62,965 bases of DNA from Lysobacteraceae bacterium (GCA_028870665.1 JAGWPB010000008.1:1-62965); one strand, 5' to 3'. Counted from the stretch's first letter, positions 37,119 to 46,041 are shown. Numbers and translations: made by a program. The notes: generated from the sequence alone by a model not told the origin.

Positions 37119-38183
37119 ATGAACGATCCCGATCCCGATGGCGCTGCAGGCAAGGCGTCGCGTGCCCGCGGCGGCGTGCGCATCCGGCTGCTGCTGTTCG
37201 TCTGCGTAGCGCTTGCCGCGCTGTTTGCCGCGCTGGTCTGGCGCGTCTGGCAGGACCACCGCGCCGGCGCCGTGACCCAGGCGGGGGTGGGCGCGCTGTC
37301 CGGTCGCGTCGCGACGCTCGAGGACGCCCTTGCCAGCCTGCAGCAGGAGCGCGCCGGCCTGCGCCAACGCCTGCAGGATGCCGACACCACCAATCGCGCA
37401 CTGCGCGAGCAGCTGTTCGGGCTGGACCTGCGCACACGCACCCTCGAGGGCGCCGTCGCCAGCCTCTCCGAGCAGCACTTCGCCGTTGCCGATGCGCTGC
37501 GTCTCGATGAGGTCGAGATGCTGCTGCGCATGGCCCAGGAGCGCTACCTGCTGTTTCATGACGCGGCCGGCGCCCTGCAGGCGACCACGCTGGCGGGGCA
37601 GGTGCTGGCGGCGGTCAGCGATCCCGCCTATGCCGAACTCGCGCCGACCGTCGAGGCGCAGCGGCAGGCGCTGCTGGCGGCGCAATTGCCGGCGCGCACC
37701 GCGGATCTGGCGACGCTCGGGCGTCTGCGCGCGCAGGTGCCGCTGCTGCCGATTCGTCGCGATGATCGCGCGTCGACCGCATCGCCGCAGGGCGTGCTGG
37801 CGCGCATCGGCGCCGCCTTGTCGGGTCTGGTCCGCATCCAGCGCAGCGCACACGCGCCGCTCGCCGCCGCCAGCGCCGGTCTCGCGCGCGAGCTGCTGAT
37901 GCTGGATCTGGCGCAGGCGCAGTCGGCGCTGCTGGCGTGGGACCGCGCCGGCTTCCACGCCGCGCTGCAGGACGCGCGCACCCTGCTCGTGCTGCGCTTC
38001 GATCCCGCCGCCGACGACGTGCGGGCCGCGACGGCGGATCTGGCCCGACTGCTCGCGCAACCGCAGCCCGCCGCCGCGCCCGATCTCGACGCCGCGCTGG
38101 CGCAGCTGCGCAATCTGCGCGCGACCCATGCACTCAAGCCGGTTGTGCCGGCGACGGTTCCGGCCAAGGGTCGTGCGCGATGA
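37119..38183 (+). CDS. hemX: HemX-type membrane protein (uroporphyrinogen-III C-methyltransferase-like annotation)
   Basis: 354 aa with one membrane helix (about 24-43, LLLFVCVALAALFAALVWRV) and a long coiled-coil domain with LQQERAGLRQRLQDADTTNR and VASLSEQHFAVADALRLDEVEMLLRMAQERYLL. The product is commonly called a uroporphyrinogen C-methyltransferase, but no SAM-binding motif is visible, so that name should not be taken literally. It is thought to assist heme synthesis with HemY. Coupled to hemY by an ATGA overlap. Confidence 0.9.
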   Translation: MNDPDPDGAAGKASRARGGVRIRLLLFVCVALAALFAALVWRVWQDHRAGAVTQAGVGALSGRVATLEDALASLQQERAGLRQRLQDADTTNRALREQLFGLDLRTRTLEGAVASLSEQHFAVADALRLDEVEMLLRMAQERYLLFHDAAGALQATTLAGQVLAAVSDPAYAELAPTVEAQRQALLAAQLPARTADLATLGRLRAQVPLLPIRRDDRASTASPQGVLARIGAALSGLVRIQRSAHAPLAAASAGLARELLMLDLAQAQSALLAWDRAGFHAALQDARTLLVLRFDPAADDVRAATADLARLLAQPQPAAAPDLDAALAQLRNLRATHALKPVVPATVPAKGRAR

Positions 38184-39448
38184 ACGCCTGGCGCTGGCTG
38201 CTGCTGTTGCTGCTGCTGGCGCTGGCTGCGGCGCTGGGCTGGCACTGGCTGGCCAGCGATCCGGGCTACGTGCTGCTGCGCTGGCGCGGCTGGCAGCTCG
38301 AGACCACGGTGATCGCCGGCGCCGCGCTGGTGCTGCTGGGCTGGGCGCTGCTGAGCGTGCTGTGGCGCACGCTGCGCTGGCCGTTCGGCGCGCTGTCGCG
38401 ACGCCATCGGCGGATCAGCCGCAAGCGTTTCTCGGAGGGCCTGATCGCCCTGATCGAGGGTCGCCATGGCGAGGCCGAGCGCGCGCTGGCGCGCGCCGCG
38501 CGCTATCCGCCGCTGCGCGCGGTCGCGTTGCTGGTCGAGGCCGAGGCCGCCTGGCGCCGCGGCGAACCCGAGCGCGCGCTGGAGGCGCTGGACGAGGCCA
38601 CCCAGCATGCGCCGCGCGCGGCGCGCGTGCTGCGCGCCCGCGTGCTGCGGCGCGAGGGTCGGGCCCAGGAGGCGTTGGCGCTGCTGGTGCCGGAGGCCGA
38701 GACCCAGCGCCTGGCGCCGGCCGGCTGGCTGGAGCTGGCCGAGGCCGCGCTCGCCGCCGGTCGCATCGATCGCGCCCGTGCCGCGCTGGATCCTCTGCGT
38801 GCCAGCGGCGCGCTCAGTCCGCGCGCCTATGGCGCGTTCGAGGCGCGGGTGCTGGCGGCGGCGCTGGAGGATGCCTCGGGCGCGGCGGCGCTGAATGCAC
38901 TGTGGGCCGGCCTCGCGCGCGGTCAGCGCCATGTCCCCGGCGTGGTGGCGGCCTACGCGCGCCGGGCCGCTGCCTGTGGCGCCGGGCTCGCGGCGCAGGA
39001 CGAGATCGAGACGGCGCTGGCCGGCGACTGGTCGCCGGAGCTGGTACTGGCCTATGCCGACCTCGATGACGGCACGCTCGACGCGCGTCGCCGTCGCGCC
39101 GAGCAATGGCTGGAGGCACACCCCAACGATGCCGCGCTGCTGATCGCGCTGGGGCGCATGGCGGTGCGCCGGCAGCAGTGGTCGCCGGCGCGCGACTGGC
39201 TGGAGCGGGCGGTGGCACTGGAGCCCTCGAGCCTGGCCTGGGAGTCGCTCGGCGATGCGCACGGCGGGCAGGGCGACGTCGCGCGTGCCGCCACCTGCTA
39301 CCGCAATGCCCTGCGGCTGGCGCGCGGGGAGGGCACCGATGCCCTGGCGGGCCGCGGCGGGCGCATGGACACGCGGCCGATCGCGGTCGAGGAGCGCAGC
39401 GAACTGGGCGTGCCGCGGCTGCCCGGCGGGTCGCCCGCGTCGCGCTGA
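38180..39448 (+). CDS. hemY: HemY heme biosynthesis-associated TPR protein
   Basis: 422 aa: two N-terminal membrane helices (about 4-22 and 42-62), then TPR-like repeats (about 100-400, e.g. ALLIALGRMAVRRQQWSPARDWLERA). The conserved FPFGALSRRHRRISRKR-type loop follows the second helix. Role in the late steps of heme synthesis is indirect; it should not be confused with the Bacillus HemY oxidase. It ends the hem operon. Confidence 0.93.
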   Translation: MNAWRWLLLLLLLALAAALGWHWLASDPGYVLLRWRGWQLETTVIAGAALVLLGWALLSVLWRTLRWPFGALSRRHRRISRKRFSEGLIALIEGRHGEAERALARAARYPPLRAVALLVEAEAAWRRGEPERALEALDEATQHAPRAARVLRARVLRREGRAQEALALLVPEAETQRLAPAGWLELAEAALAAGRIDRARAALDPLRASGALSPRAYGAFEARVLAAALEDASGAAALNALWAGLARGQRHVPGVVAAYARRAAACGAGLAAQDEIETALAGDWSPELVLAYADLDDGTLDARRRRAEQWLEAHPNDAALLIALGRMAVRRQQWSPARDWLERAVALEPSSLAWESLGDAHGGQGDVARAATCYRNALRLARGEGTDALAGRGGRMDTRPIAVEERSELGVPRLPGGSPASR

Positions 39449-39626
39449 GCCTGGTCGCCGGGCCCGCGGCGGCGTGACATTCGTTGACACTGCGGGCGCG
39501 CCCGCGTGAGAGCGCTCACGGTTGCGCCGGCGCGCCTTGCCCAGACTGGCGCCACCTCGGGGCGGCGATGGCGCCGCACGCGATGGCAACGCGCAACCGG
39601 TGCGGCCGCGGCCGCGCGGTACGGCG

Positions 39627-40517
39627 ATGAGGACGGACATGCATACCGACGTGGTCGAGCAGTTCTTTGACGAGGGCCTGGTGGCCCTGTTGCCGAGCGC
39701 GTCGGTGGCGCCCGCGATCGCGGGGTCGTGCGCCCGGACCTTCGCGTTCGTGTCCGCCGATGCCGCGCTCGGCGCGCGCCTGGACGCCGCGCTGCGCAGC
39801 CATGGCATCACCCTGGTGCAACGCGCCGATGATCCCGTCGCTCCCGGTCACGGATGCAGGGGCCTCGATGGCGCCCTGCTCGATTGCCGCAGCGAGTCCG
39901 AGCTGACACCGCTCGCCTCGCGTTGGCGCGACGCCTGCCGCACGCAGTCGGTGCCGCTGTTCGCGCTGACCCCGCAGGCCGATCGCGAGCGCCGCGTCGA
40001 TATGCTGGCCTTCGGCATGGCGTTCATCGACGATCATGGCGGCGACGTCGCGGCGATTGCCGCCGACCTCGCCACCGGCAGCGACCTGCTCGCTGACGAA
40101 CCGATCCGGGTGATGATCGTCGATGACGACTTCGGCACCTCGTTCTGCGTCAAGAAGATCCTCGAGTCCGCGGGCATCGACTGCCATGCCTTCATCGACG
40201 CCGACATGGCGATCGCCCAGCTCGACAAGCTTCGCCCCGACGTCGTGGTGCTCGATTTCATGATGCCGGGCTGCGACGGCGTGGACGTCTGCGACCGCAT
40301 CCGCGCGCGGCCCGACGGCGGCGGCACGCAGATCCTGTTTTTCTCCGGCAACGTCGATGCATCCTCGCGCGGCGGGTTGCTGAGCGTGCTCGGCGACGAC
40401 TATCTCGGCAAGGGCGCGCGCCCGCGTGACCTGGTCGCCGCGGTGTTCGCGCGCGGTGTCCGCGCGCGGACCTGGCGCCGCAGCGTTCGCGTGGCCGCGG
40501 GGCTGGCCCCGGCCTAG
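39627..40517 (+). CDS. Two-receiver response regulator without output domain
   Basis: 296 aa. Residues about 30-155 have a receiver-like fold but lack the N-terminal acidic pair (FVSAD) and the conserved Lys (AFIDDHGG): a pseudo-receiver. Residues about 160-285 are a functional receiver with DDDFG acids, phospho-acceptor in VVVLDFMMPGCDG and Lys in YLGKG. No HTH, GGDEF, EAL or kinase domain follows. A TTGACA (39484) and a CGTGAG-AGCG-CTCACG hairpin lie upstream without a clear -10. No partner kinase is in view. Confidence 0.8.
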   Translation: MRTDMHTDVVEQFFDEGLVALLPSASVAPAIAGSCARTFAFVSADAALGARLDAALRSHGITLVQRADDPVAPGHGCRGLDGALLDCRSESELTPLASRWRDACRTQSVPLFALTPQADRERRVDMLAFGMAFIDDHGGDVAAIAADLATGSDLLADEPIRVMIVDDDFGTSFCVKKILESAGIDCHAFIDADMAIAQLDKLRPDVVVLDFMMPGCDGVDVCDRIRARPDGGGTQILFFSGNVDASSRGGLLSVLGDDYLGKGARPRDLVAAVFARGVRARTWRRSVRVAAGLAPA

Positions 40518-40542
40518 GCCCGGGTCGGCGCCCGGCGGCCCG

Positions 40543-40557
40543 GCACCGCATCGGTGC
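40543..40557. terminator. Hairpin between convergent response-regulator and uvrD genes
   Basis: GCACCG (40543-40548) and CGGTGC (40552-40557) form a short perfect stem in the 64-bp space between two convergent genes. No T-run; a bidirectional terminator is plausible but weakly supported. Confidence 0.3.
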
Positions 40558-40581
40558 TGCGGGTCGGCCGCGCCGCAGCGC

Positions 40582-42771
40582 TCACAGCGCCGCGAGGTTG
40601 GCGTAAGCCAGCACCAGCCACTTGGCGCCGGCGTCGGCGAAGTTGACCTGCACGCGCGTGTGCGCGCCGGAACCCTCGGCGCTGACCACCACGCCCTCGC
40701 CGAAGCTGGGGTGACGCACGCGCTGGCCCAGCCGCAGCGGGCGCTCCTCCTCGAGCGGCGACGATGCGGCGGCCGGCCGGCCGGCATGGAAGGGCCGGCT
40801 GACCTGCACGCGCGGCCGCACCTCGTCGATCAGCGCGGCCGGGATCTCGCCCAGAAAGCGCGACGGCCGCGCCAGCATTTCCGCGCCGTGCAGGCGCCGC
40901 GATTCGGCACAGGTCAGCACCAGCCGGCGCTCGGCGCGGGTGATGCCGACGTAGGCCAGCCGGCGCTCCTCCTCGAGCCGGCCTTCCTCTTCGGCGGAGC
41001 GCTGGCTGGGAAACAGGCCTTCCTCGAGGCCGACCAGGAACACCACCGGAAACTCCAGGCCCTTGGCCGAGTGCAGCGTCATCAGCTGGACGCAGTCGTC
41101 TCCGTGCTGGCCCTGCGCCTCGCCGGCTTCCAGCGCGGCGTGGGCGAGGAAGGCCGCCAGCTCGCCGAGGCCCGCCTCGAGGTCGTCGGGGGTGCGCTCG
41201 AAGCGGGCGGCGACGTTGACCAGCTCGTCGAGGTTTTCCACCCGCGATTCGGCGTTGCCGCGACTGTCCTTCTCGTAGAACGCGCGCAGTCCGCTGACGG
41301 TGAACGCGTGCTCGACCTGTTCGGGGAGCGAAAGGCCGGAACCTGAAGAGCCGGGTCCCGATGCCTGAAGTCCATCGATCAGCATCAGAAACGCCTTCAG
41401 CGCATGCTTCGCGCGCCCGGCCAGATCGGCCGCCGTCAGCTCGGCCAACGTCGCTTCCCACAGCGACACATCACTGGCGCGCGCGCGCCGGCGCAGCGTG
41501 TCGAGGGTGCGCTCGCCGATGCCGCGCGGCGGCGTGTTGACCGCGCGCTCGAAGGCGGCGTCGTCGTGGCGGTTGGCGGTCAGGCGCAGGTAGGCCAGCG
41601 CGTCCTTGATCTCGGCGCGCTCGAAGAAGCGCTGGCCGCCGTAGACGCGATAGGGCATGCCGCGCTGGACCAGCTGCTCCTCGAAGGTGCGCGACTGCGC
41701 GTTGGAGCGGTACAGGATCGCGTGATCGCGCAGGTTGGCGCCGGCGTCCGCCGACTCGCGGATGCGCTCGATCACGAAGCGCGCCTCGTCCTGCTCGTTG
41801 TAGGCGGTGTACAGGGCGATGCGCTCGCCGGGCGCGCCGGCGGTCCACAGCTGCTTGCCCAGGCGGCCGTCGTTGCGCGCGATGACCGCGTTCGCGGCCT
41901 CGAGAATGATCGCGCTGGAGCGGTAGTTCTGCTCCAGCTTGAGCGTGCGCGCGCCGGGGAAGTCGCGCAGGAAGTGCTGCACATTCTCGACCCGTGCGCC
42001 GCGCCAGCCGTAGATCGCCTGATCGTCGTCGCCGACCACGAACACGCTGCCGGTCTGGCCCGCGAGTACGCGCACCCAGGCGTACTGCAGCGCGTTGGTG
42101 TCCTGGAACTCGTCGATCAGCAGGTGGCGCCAGCGTTCGCGGTAGTGCGCCAGCAGCGCGGCGTCGCCGAGCATCAGCTCGTGCGCGCGCAGCAGCAGTT
42201 CGGCGAAATCGACCAGGCCGGCGCGCCGGCAGGCGTCCTCGTAGGCGCCGTAGATGTCCACCAGCGTGCGCGTGGCCGGATGGTCGCGGTGCTCGATCGT
42301 CGCCGGGCGCCGGCCCTCGTCCTTCCAGCCGTTGATGGTCCACGCCGCCTGGCGCGGCGGGAAGCGTGCCTCGTCGAGGCCGAGTCCGGCGATCACGCGC
42401 TTGACCAGGCGCTGCTGGTCGTCGGCGTCGAGGATCTGGAACGTCTCCGGCAGCCGCGCCTCGCGCCAGTGCCGGCGCAGCAGGCGATGGGCGATGCCGT
42501 GGAAGGTGCCGACGGTCAGGCCCGACAGCCCGCGCGGCAGCAGACTGTCGAGCCGTCCGCGCATCTCGCCGGCGGCCTTGTTGGTGAAGGTCACCGCCAG
42601 GATCGCCCACGGCGGCACGCGCTCGACCTCGGTCAGCCAGGCGATGCGGTGGGTGAGCACGCGGGTCTTGCCGGAGCCGGCGCCGGCCAGCACCAGCAAC
42701 GGGCCGGGCGGCGCGCTGACGGCCTCGCGCTGGGCCGGATTGAGCGCGTCGAGCAGGTGCGAGACATCCAT
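40582..42771 (-). CDS. uvrD: DNA helicase II (UvrD/PcrA/Rep superfamily)
   Basis: 729 aa SF1A 3'-5' helicase. Walker A LVLAGAGSGKTRVLTHRI, motif II LIDEFQDTNALQY, QAIYGWRGARVENV (motif III region), QNYRSSAIIL, and the late VQLMTLHSAKGLEFPVVFLVG (motif V). The C-terminal 60 residues with RVRHPSFGEGVVVSAEG end in the UvrD-type small domain. Acts in nucleotide-excision and mismatch repair. ATG 42771 matches family starts (MDVSHLLDALNPAQREAVSAP). Confidence 0.96.
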   Translation of the reverse strand: MDVSHLLDALNPAQREAVSAPPGPLLVLAGAGSGKTRVLTHRIAWLTEVERVPPWAILAVTFTNKAAGEMRGRLDSLLPRGLSGLTVGTFHGIAHRLLRRHWREARLPETFQILDADDQQRLVKRVIAGLGLDEARFPPRQAAWTINGWKDEGRRPATIEHRDHPATRTLVDIYGAYEDACRRAGLVDFAELLLRAHELMLGDAALLAHYRERWRHLLIDEFQDTNALQYAWVRVLAGQTGSVFVVGDDDQAIYGWRGARVENVQHFLRDFPGARTLKLEQNYRSSAIILEAANAVIARNDGRLGKQLWTAGAPGERIALYTAYNEQDEARFVIERIRESADAGANLRDHAILYRSNAQSRTFEEQLVQRGMPYRVYGGQRFFERAEIKDALAYLRLTANRHDDAAFERAVNTPPRGIGERTLDTLRRRARASDVSLWEATLAELTAADLAGRAKHALKAFLMLIDGLQASGPGSSGSGLSLPEQVEHAFTVSGLRAFYEKDSRGNAESRVENLDELVNVAARFERTPDDLEAGLGELAAFLAHAALEAGEAQGQHGDDCVQLMTLHSAKGLEFPVVFLVGLEEGLFPSQRSAEEEGRLEEERRLAYVGITRAERRLVLTCAESRRLHGAEMLARPSRFLGEIPAALIDEVRPRVQVSRPFHAGRPAAASSPLEEERPLRLGQRVRHPSFGEGVVVSAEGSGAHTRVQVNFADAGAKWLVLAYANLAAL

Positions 42772-43078
42772 CCCGCAATTGTAGTCGCCCGGCCGCGCTC
42801 GCCGTCCCGGTGCCGTGCCCGCGTTGCTGCCATCCCGAACGCCGCGAAGGGTGAGGGTGGTGCCTTCGCACCCAAGTACACCGCGCCAGGGATGGCGTGG
42901 CCGGGGACACTGACGCATGGATACAGGGTGCCGACGGCCTGCTCACCCTGCGCCGGTCGCCGTCCCGATCCTTCGGGCTGCGCCCTCAGGAGGACAGCAT
43001 TCTGGGTGTCACCCCGAGCGCAGCGAAGGGTCTGTGCTGATGACGAGGGTGCAGCAGCGAGCCCGAAGGCCCCGGCGC
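42772..43078. repeat. Gene-free gap with imperfect palindromic repeat
   Basis: No gene. It holds an imperfect inverted repeat at about 42975-43032: GATCCTTCGGGCTGCGCCCT facing CCCCGAGCGCAGCGAAGGGTC, separated by a short spacer. Sequences like GTCACCCCGAGCGCAGCGAAGG recur in many GC-rich bacterial genomes, including Xanthomonadales, as dispersed extragenic palindromes. A related GAACGCCGCGAAGGGTGAGG lies at about 42837. Confidence 0.5.
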
Positions 43079-43297
43079 TCAGCGCTTGCGCAGCGCGCCG
43101 ACGGCGAGCAGGACGCCGCCGACCACGATCAGGCCGTAGCCGATCGGTACCGGAATCGTCTTGTCGCTGGTGGTCTGCAGCGTGAGCGGTCCGACCTTGG
43201 CCGCGGTCTCCGTGCTCTGATAACTGCCGTTGCCGAAAACGACCCAAAGGCCGCCCAGGGCGACCAGCAGACCTACCACGATCATGGCCATGCGCAT
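43079..43297 (-). CDS. DUF3185 family small membrane protein
   Basis: 72 aa with two membrane helices (about 4-24 and 50-68, each ending near a Gly pair) and a short polar loop VGPLTLQTTSDKTIPVPI between them. This is the DUF3185 pattern. No function known. It follows the TIGR00645 gene on the same strand by 25 bp. Confidence 0.85.
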   Translation of the reverse strand: MRMAMIVVGLLVALGGLWVVFGNGSYQSTETAAKVGPLTLQTTSDKTIPVPIGYGLIVVGGVLLAVGALRKR

Positions 43298-43322
43298 AGC
43301 GGTGATTCTCGTGCAGTGAAGG

Positions 43323-43892
43323 TCAGGCAGTATGCACTGATACCGCGCGCGCGCCCGGCTGCATGATGCGGTCGATCAGGGCGATGGCCACCGCCGAGAC
43401 CACGAAGGTCAGGTGCAGCAGCAGCTGCCAGAGGATCACGCGGTCGCTGAGCTCGCTGGCCTTGATGAAGGTCGCCAGCAGGTGGATCGAGGAGATGCCG
43501 ATGATGGCGGTGGCCAGCTTGACCTTGAGCACCGTGGCGTTGACGTGGTTGAGCCACTCCGGCTGGTCGGGATGACCCTCCAGCCGCAGCCGCGAGACGA
43601 AGGTCTCGTAGCCGCCGACGATCACCATCACCAGCAGATTGGAGATCATCACCACGTCGATCAGGCCGAGCACGGTCAGCATGATCGCGGTTTCGGCGGA
43701 GTAGGGACTGCCGGCCGCGCCGCCGCTGAGCAGCGTGGTGTCGATCAGATGCCACAGTTCGCGCAGGAACTGCACCACGTAGATGCCCTGCGCGACGATC
43801 AGGCCGAGATACAGCGGCAGCTGCAGCCAGCGCGAGGAGAAGATCAGCGCGGGCAGCGGGCCGAGGGCGGACGTGTTCGATCGCGGTTGCAT
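43323..43892 (-). CDS. TIGR00645 / UPF0114 (YqhA) family membrane protein
   Basis: 189 aa with four predicted membrane helices. [32 protein letters not shown] and [19 protein letters not shown] are family blocks, and [35 protein letters not shown] is highly conserved. Function unknown, possibly a stress-related inner-membrane protein. Upstream of DUF3185, likely cotranscribed. Confidence 0.93.
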   Translation of the reverse strand: MQPRSNTSALGPLPALIFSSRWLQLPLYLGLIVAQGIYVVQFLRELWHLIDTTLLSGGAAGSPYSAETAIMLTVLGLIDVVMISNLLVMVIVGGYETFVSRLRLEGHPDQPEWLNHVNATVLKVKLATAIIGISSIHLLATFIKASELSDRVILWQLLLHLTFVVSAVAIALIDRIMQPGARAVSVHTA

Positions 43893-44014
43893 GCCGGGAC
43901 CACAGCGGGACGGAGCCCGATTCTATTCGGGACCCCGTCCTCGCACCGCATGCCGATCGTCACGCTGCCCGGCTCAGGTGCATGGCGGCCGACCCGGGCG
44001 GCCGACCCGGGCGC

Positions 44015-44041
44015 TGTCGATTCCGGGCGGCTGTGCGCGTC
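44015..44041 (+). promoter_or_regulatory. Predicted ECF42-type promoter 1 (TGTCGA-N17-CGTC)
   Basis: TGTCGA at 44015-44020, 17-bp spacer, CGTC at 44038-44041 (continuing GT, giving CGTCGT). It ends 47 bp before the first YCII gene start. TGTCGA/CG(A/T)C is the promoter type recalled for ECF42 sigma factors; the same spacing recurs at two other sites in the island. Activity is inferred. Confidence 0.65.
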
Positions 44042-44088
44042 GTAGTATCGGGGCCGCATCCTGCGCGCCCCGAAGCCGGGAGATGTCC

Positions 44089-44511
44089 ATGCGCTACATG
44101 ATCCTCGTCAAGTCCACCCCCGCATTCGAAGCCGAGTCCGGGATCGATTTCCAGCCCGATCCTGCCGTCTTCGCCCAAATGGCCGCCTACCACGAGGAAC
44201 TGGCCCGCGCCGGCGTGCTGCTCGACGCCAACGGCCTCAAGCCCAGCCGCGCGGGCTGGCGCGTGCGCCATGACGGCGCGCGCCGCACCGTCATCGACGG
44301 GCCGTTCACCGAGACCAAGGAGCTGATCGCCGGTTACACCCTGATCCAGGTGGCCTCGCGCGCCGAGGCGCTGGAATGGGCGCGGCGCTTTCCCAACCCG
44401 GTCGGCGCCGATCAGCCGGCCGAGATCGAGGTGCGCGAGCTGTTCGAACTGGACGACTTCGCGCCTTCCGCCGAGCTCGAGCGCTTTCGCGCGCTGGACG
44501 CGGGGAAATGA
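44089..44511 (+). CDS. YCII-related (DGPF) domain protein
   Basis: 140 aa. MRYMILVKSTP, a helix, then TVIDGPFTETKELIAGYTLIQVASRAEALEWA: the DGPF motif gives the family its name. YCII domains form a small dimeric ferredoxin-like fold; a catalytic role is unproven. It is the first gene of the ECF42 island. The GGGAG at 44079-44083 fits ATG 44089 better than 44083. DGPF genes are the typical neighbours of ECF42 sigma genes. Confidence 0.92.
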   Translation: MRYMILVKSTPAFEAESGIDFQPDPAVFAQMAAYHEELARAGVLLDANGLKPSRAGWRVRHDGARRTVIDGPFTETKELIAGYTLIQVASRAEALEWARRFPNPVGADQPAEIEVRELFELDDFAPSAELERFRALDAGK

Positions 44512-44523
44512 TTCCGGCGCGCG

Positions 44524-44550
44524 TGTCGATTTCTCCCGCCCCGGCGCGTC
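44524..44550 (+). promoter_or_regulatory. Predicted ECF42-type promoter 2 (TGTCGA-N17-CGTC)
   Basis: TGTCGA at 44524-44529, 17-bp spacer, CGTC at 44547-44550 followed by GT, the same pattern as promoter 1. It lies in the 91-bp gap and ends 52 bp before the VOC gene. Both hexamer and spacing are identical to promoter 1. Confidence 0.65.
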
Positions 44551-44602
44551 GTCTCCACAGGGCGCCGCGCGGCGTCCGCAACCCACCCGAGGAGAGAAGA
44601 CC

Positions 44603-45064
44603 ATGAGCAAGGTCCAGGCCATTCCCGACGGCATGCACAGCCTCACCCCGCACCTGGTCTGCCGCGACGCCGCGCAGGCCATCGACTTCTACAACCGCGC
44701 CTTCGGCGCCATCGAGCGGTTCCGCCTGCCCGCGCCCGATGGCAAGCTGATCCACGCCTGCGTGCAGATCGGCGACTCGCAACTGTTCCTGGTCGACGAG
44801 ATGCCGGCCATGGGCGCGCTCGGGCCGCAGGCGCTGAAGGGCTCGCCCGTCACCCTCCACCTGCAGGTCGAGGACGCCGATGCCGTGTTCGCGCGTGCGG
44901 TCGCTGCCGGCGCCACGGTCACCATGCCGCTGGCCGACATGTTCTGGGGCGACCGCTACGGCCAGCTGCAAGACCCCTTCGGTCATCGCTGGTCGGTGGC
45001 CACTCACGTGCGCGACCTGAGCCCCGAGCAGATCCGCGCCGCGGCCGCCGCCGCCATGCGCTGA
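44603..45064 (+). CDS. VOC (glyoxalase/PhnB-like) family protein
   Basis: 153 aa. HSLTPHLVCRDAAQAIDFYNRAFGAIE, LQVEDADAVFARAVAAGATVTMPLADMFWGDRYGQLQDPFGHRW form the PhnB-like vicinal-oxygen-chelate fold, dimer of beta-alpha-beta modules. Candidate metal ligands include His17 and the conserved DPFGH. No substrate known; detoxification of a small electrophile is plausible. Confidence 0.92.
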   Translation: MSKVQAIPDGMHSLTPHLVCRDAAQAIDFYNRAFGAIERFRLPAPDGKLIHACVQIGDSQLFLVDEMPAMGALGPQALKGSPVTLHLQVEDADAVFARAVAAGATVTMPLADMFWGDRYGQLQDPFGHRWSVATHVRDLSPEQIRAAAAAAMR

Positions 45065-45100
45065 GCGGTCACAACATCCTCCCCGCCCCGGAGCCAGGCC

Positions 45101-45451
45101 ATGCCTTATCTGCTGCTGATCCTCGAACCGCGCGGCCAGCGCGAGGCGTGCAGTGACGTCGAGGCCCACGCGCGCTACGCCGAGATGGTGGCCTTTGGCG
45201 AGAGCCTGGGCGGCAAGCGGCTGGCCAGCGAATCGCTGCGGCCCGACCGCCACGGCGTGCGCGTGCAGGTACAGCACGCCAAACCGGTGCTGCGCGACGG
45301 CCCGTTCACCGAATCCAAGGAAATGCTCGGCGGCTTTTTCCTGGTGGACTGCGTCAGCCGCGACGAAGCGCTGGCGCTGGCGCAGCGCTGCCCCGCGGCG
45401 CGCTTCGCCAGCGTGGAAGTGCGCGAGTGCGCGCCCTGCTACGAGGGCTGA
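45101..45451 (+). CDS. YCII-related (DGPF) domain protein
   Basis: 116 aa, second DGPF protein: MPYLLLILEPRGQREA, then VLRDGPFTESKEMLGGFFLVDCVSRDEALALAQRCP. It is 36 bp after the VOC gene and likely cotranscribed. Its stop codon forms the first bases of a 93-bp palindromic element. Function as for the neighbour. Confidence 0.92.
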   Translation: MPYLLLILEPRGQREACSDVEAHARYAEMVAFGESLGGKRLASESLRPDRHGVRVQVQHAKPVLRDGPFTESKEMLGGFFLVDCVSRDEALALAQRCPAARFASVEVRECAPCYEG

Positions 45452-45543
45452 GAGGCTGTGATTTTTCAGCCTCTCAGCCCGGCCATGGATGGCCGGACGC
45501 GCCGATGAAAATTCCGCACGACGCGGAATTTTTCACAGGCTCT
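45449..45543. repeat. Small MITE-like/REP-like element of three nested hairpins
   Basis: Three hairpins in tandem: TGAGAGGCTG/CAGCCTCTCA (45449-45476, 10-bp perfect arms), CCGGCCAT-GG-ATGGCCGG (45479-45496), and AAAATTCCGC-ACGAC-GCGGAATTTT (45508-45532). The ends AGAGGCTGTGA and TCACAGGCTCT form 11-bp terminal inverted repeats with one mismatch. That layout suggests a mobile non-autonomous element or extragenic palindrome inserted right at a stop codon. Confidence 0.6.
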
Positions 45544-45585
45544 GAGCCCAGCCGACTGCCCGCAACACCCCTGGGAGCAAGCCCC

Positions 45586-46041
45586 ATGACCCCGCAAACC
45601 GTACAACTGCACCGCGTGCTGCGCGCCCCGCCCGGGCGCGTCTACCGCGCCTTTCTCGATGCCGAGGCCCTCGCCAAATGGCTGCCGCCGCACGGCTTCA
45701 CGGGCAAGGTGCTCGAACTCGACGCGCGCGTCGGCGGTCGCTACCGCATGGTCTTCACCCAATTCGGCACGGGCCAGAGCCATGCCTTCGGCGGCGAGTA
45801 TCTGGAGCTGGCGCCCAACGCGCGCATCCGCCATACGGATGCATTCGACGATCCGAATCTGCCTGGCGTGATGGAGACCACCATCACTTTGCGCGCCGTG
45901 TTCTGCGGCACCGAACTGCAGGTGGTGCAGGCGGGCATCCCGGCGGCCATCCCGCTCGAAGCCTGCTACCTCGGCTGGCAGGAGTCGCTGCAACTGCTGG
46001 CGCTGCTGGTCGAGGCCGACGCCGGCCCGCCGCAGCATTGA
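45586..46041 (+). CDS. SRPBCC / AHSA1 family protein
   Basis: 151 aa. HRVLRAPPGRVYRAFLDAEALAKWLPPHGFTGKVLELDARVGGRYRM is the Aha1-like hydrophobic-ligand-binding barrel, ending in YLGWQESLQLLALLVEA. Binds an unknown hydrophobic ligand. Sits between the repeat element and the DHFR-like gene. Confidence 0.92.
   Translation: MTPQTVQLHRVLRAPPGRVYRAFLDAEALAKWLPPHGFTGKVLELDARVGGRYRMVFTQFGTGQSHAFGGEYLELAPNARIRHTDAFDDPNLPGVMETTITLRAVFCGTELQVVQAGIPAAIPLEACYLGWQESLQLLALLVEADAGPPQH

Noticed and set aside
39484-39489. TTGACA as a sigma-70 -35 box before the response regulator
   Set aside because: No acceptable -10 hexamer at 16-18 bp.
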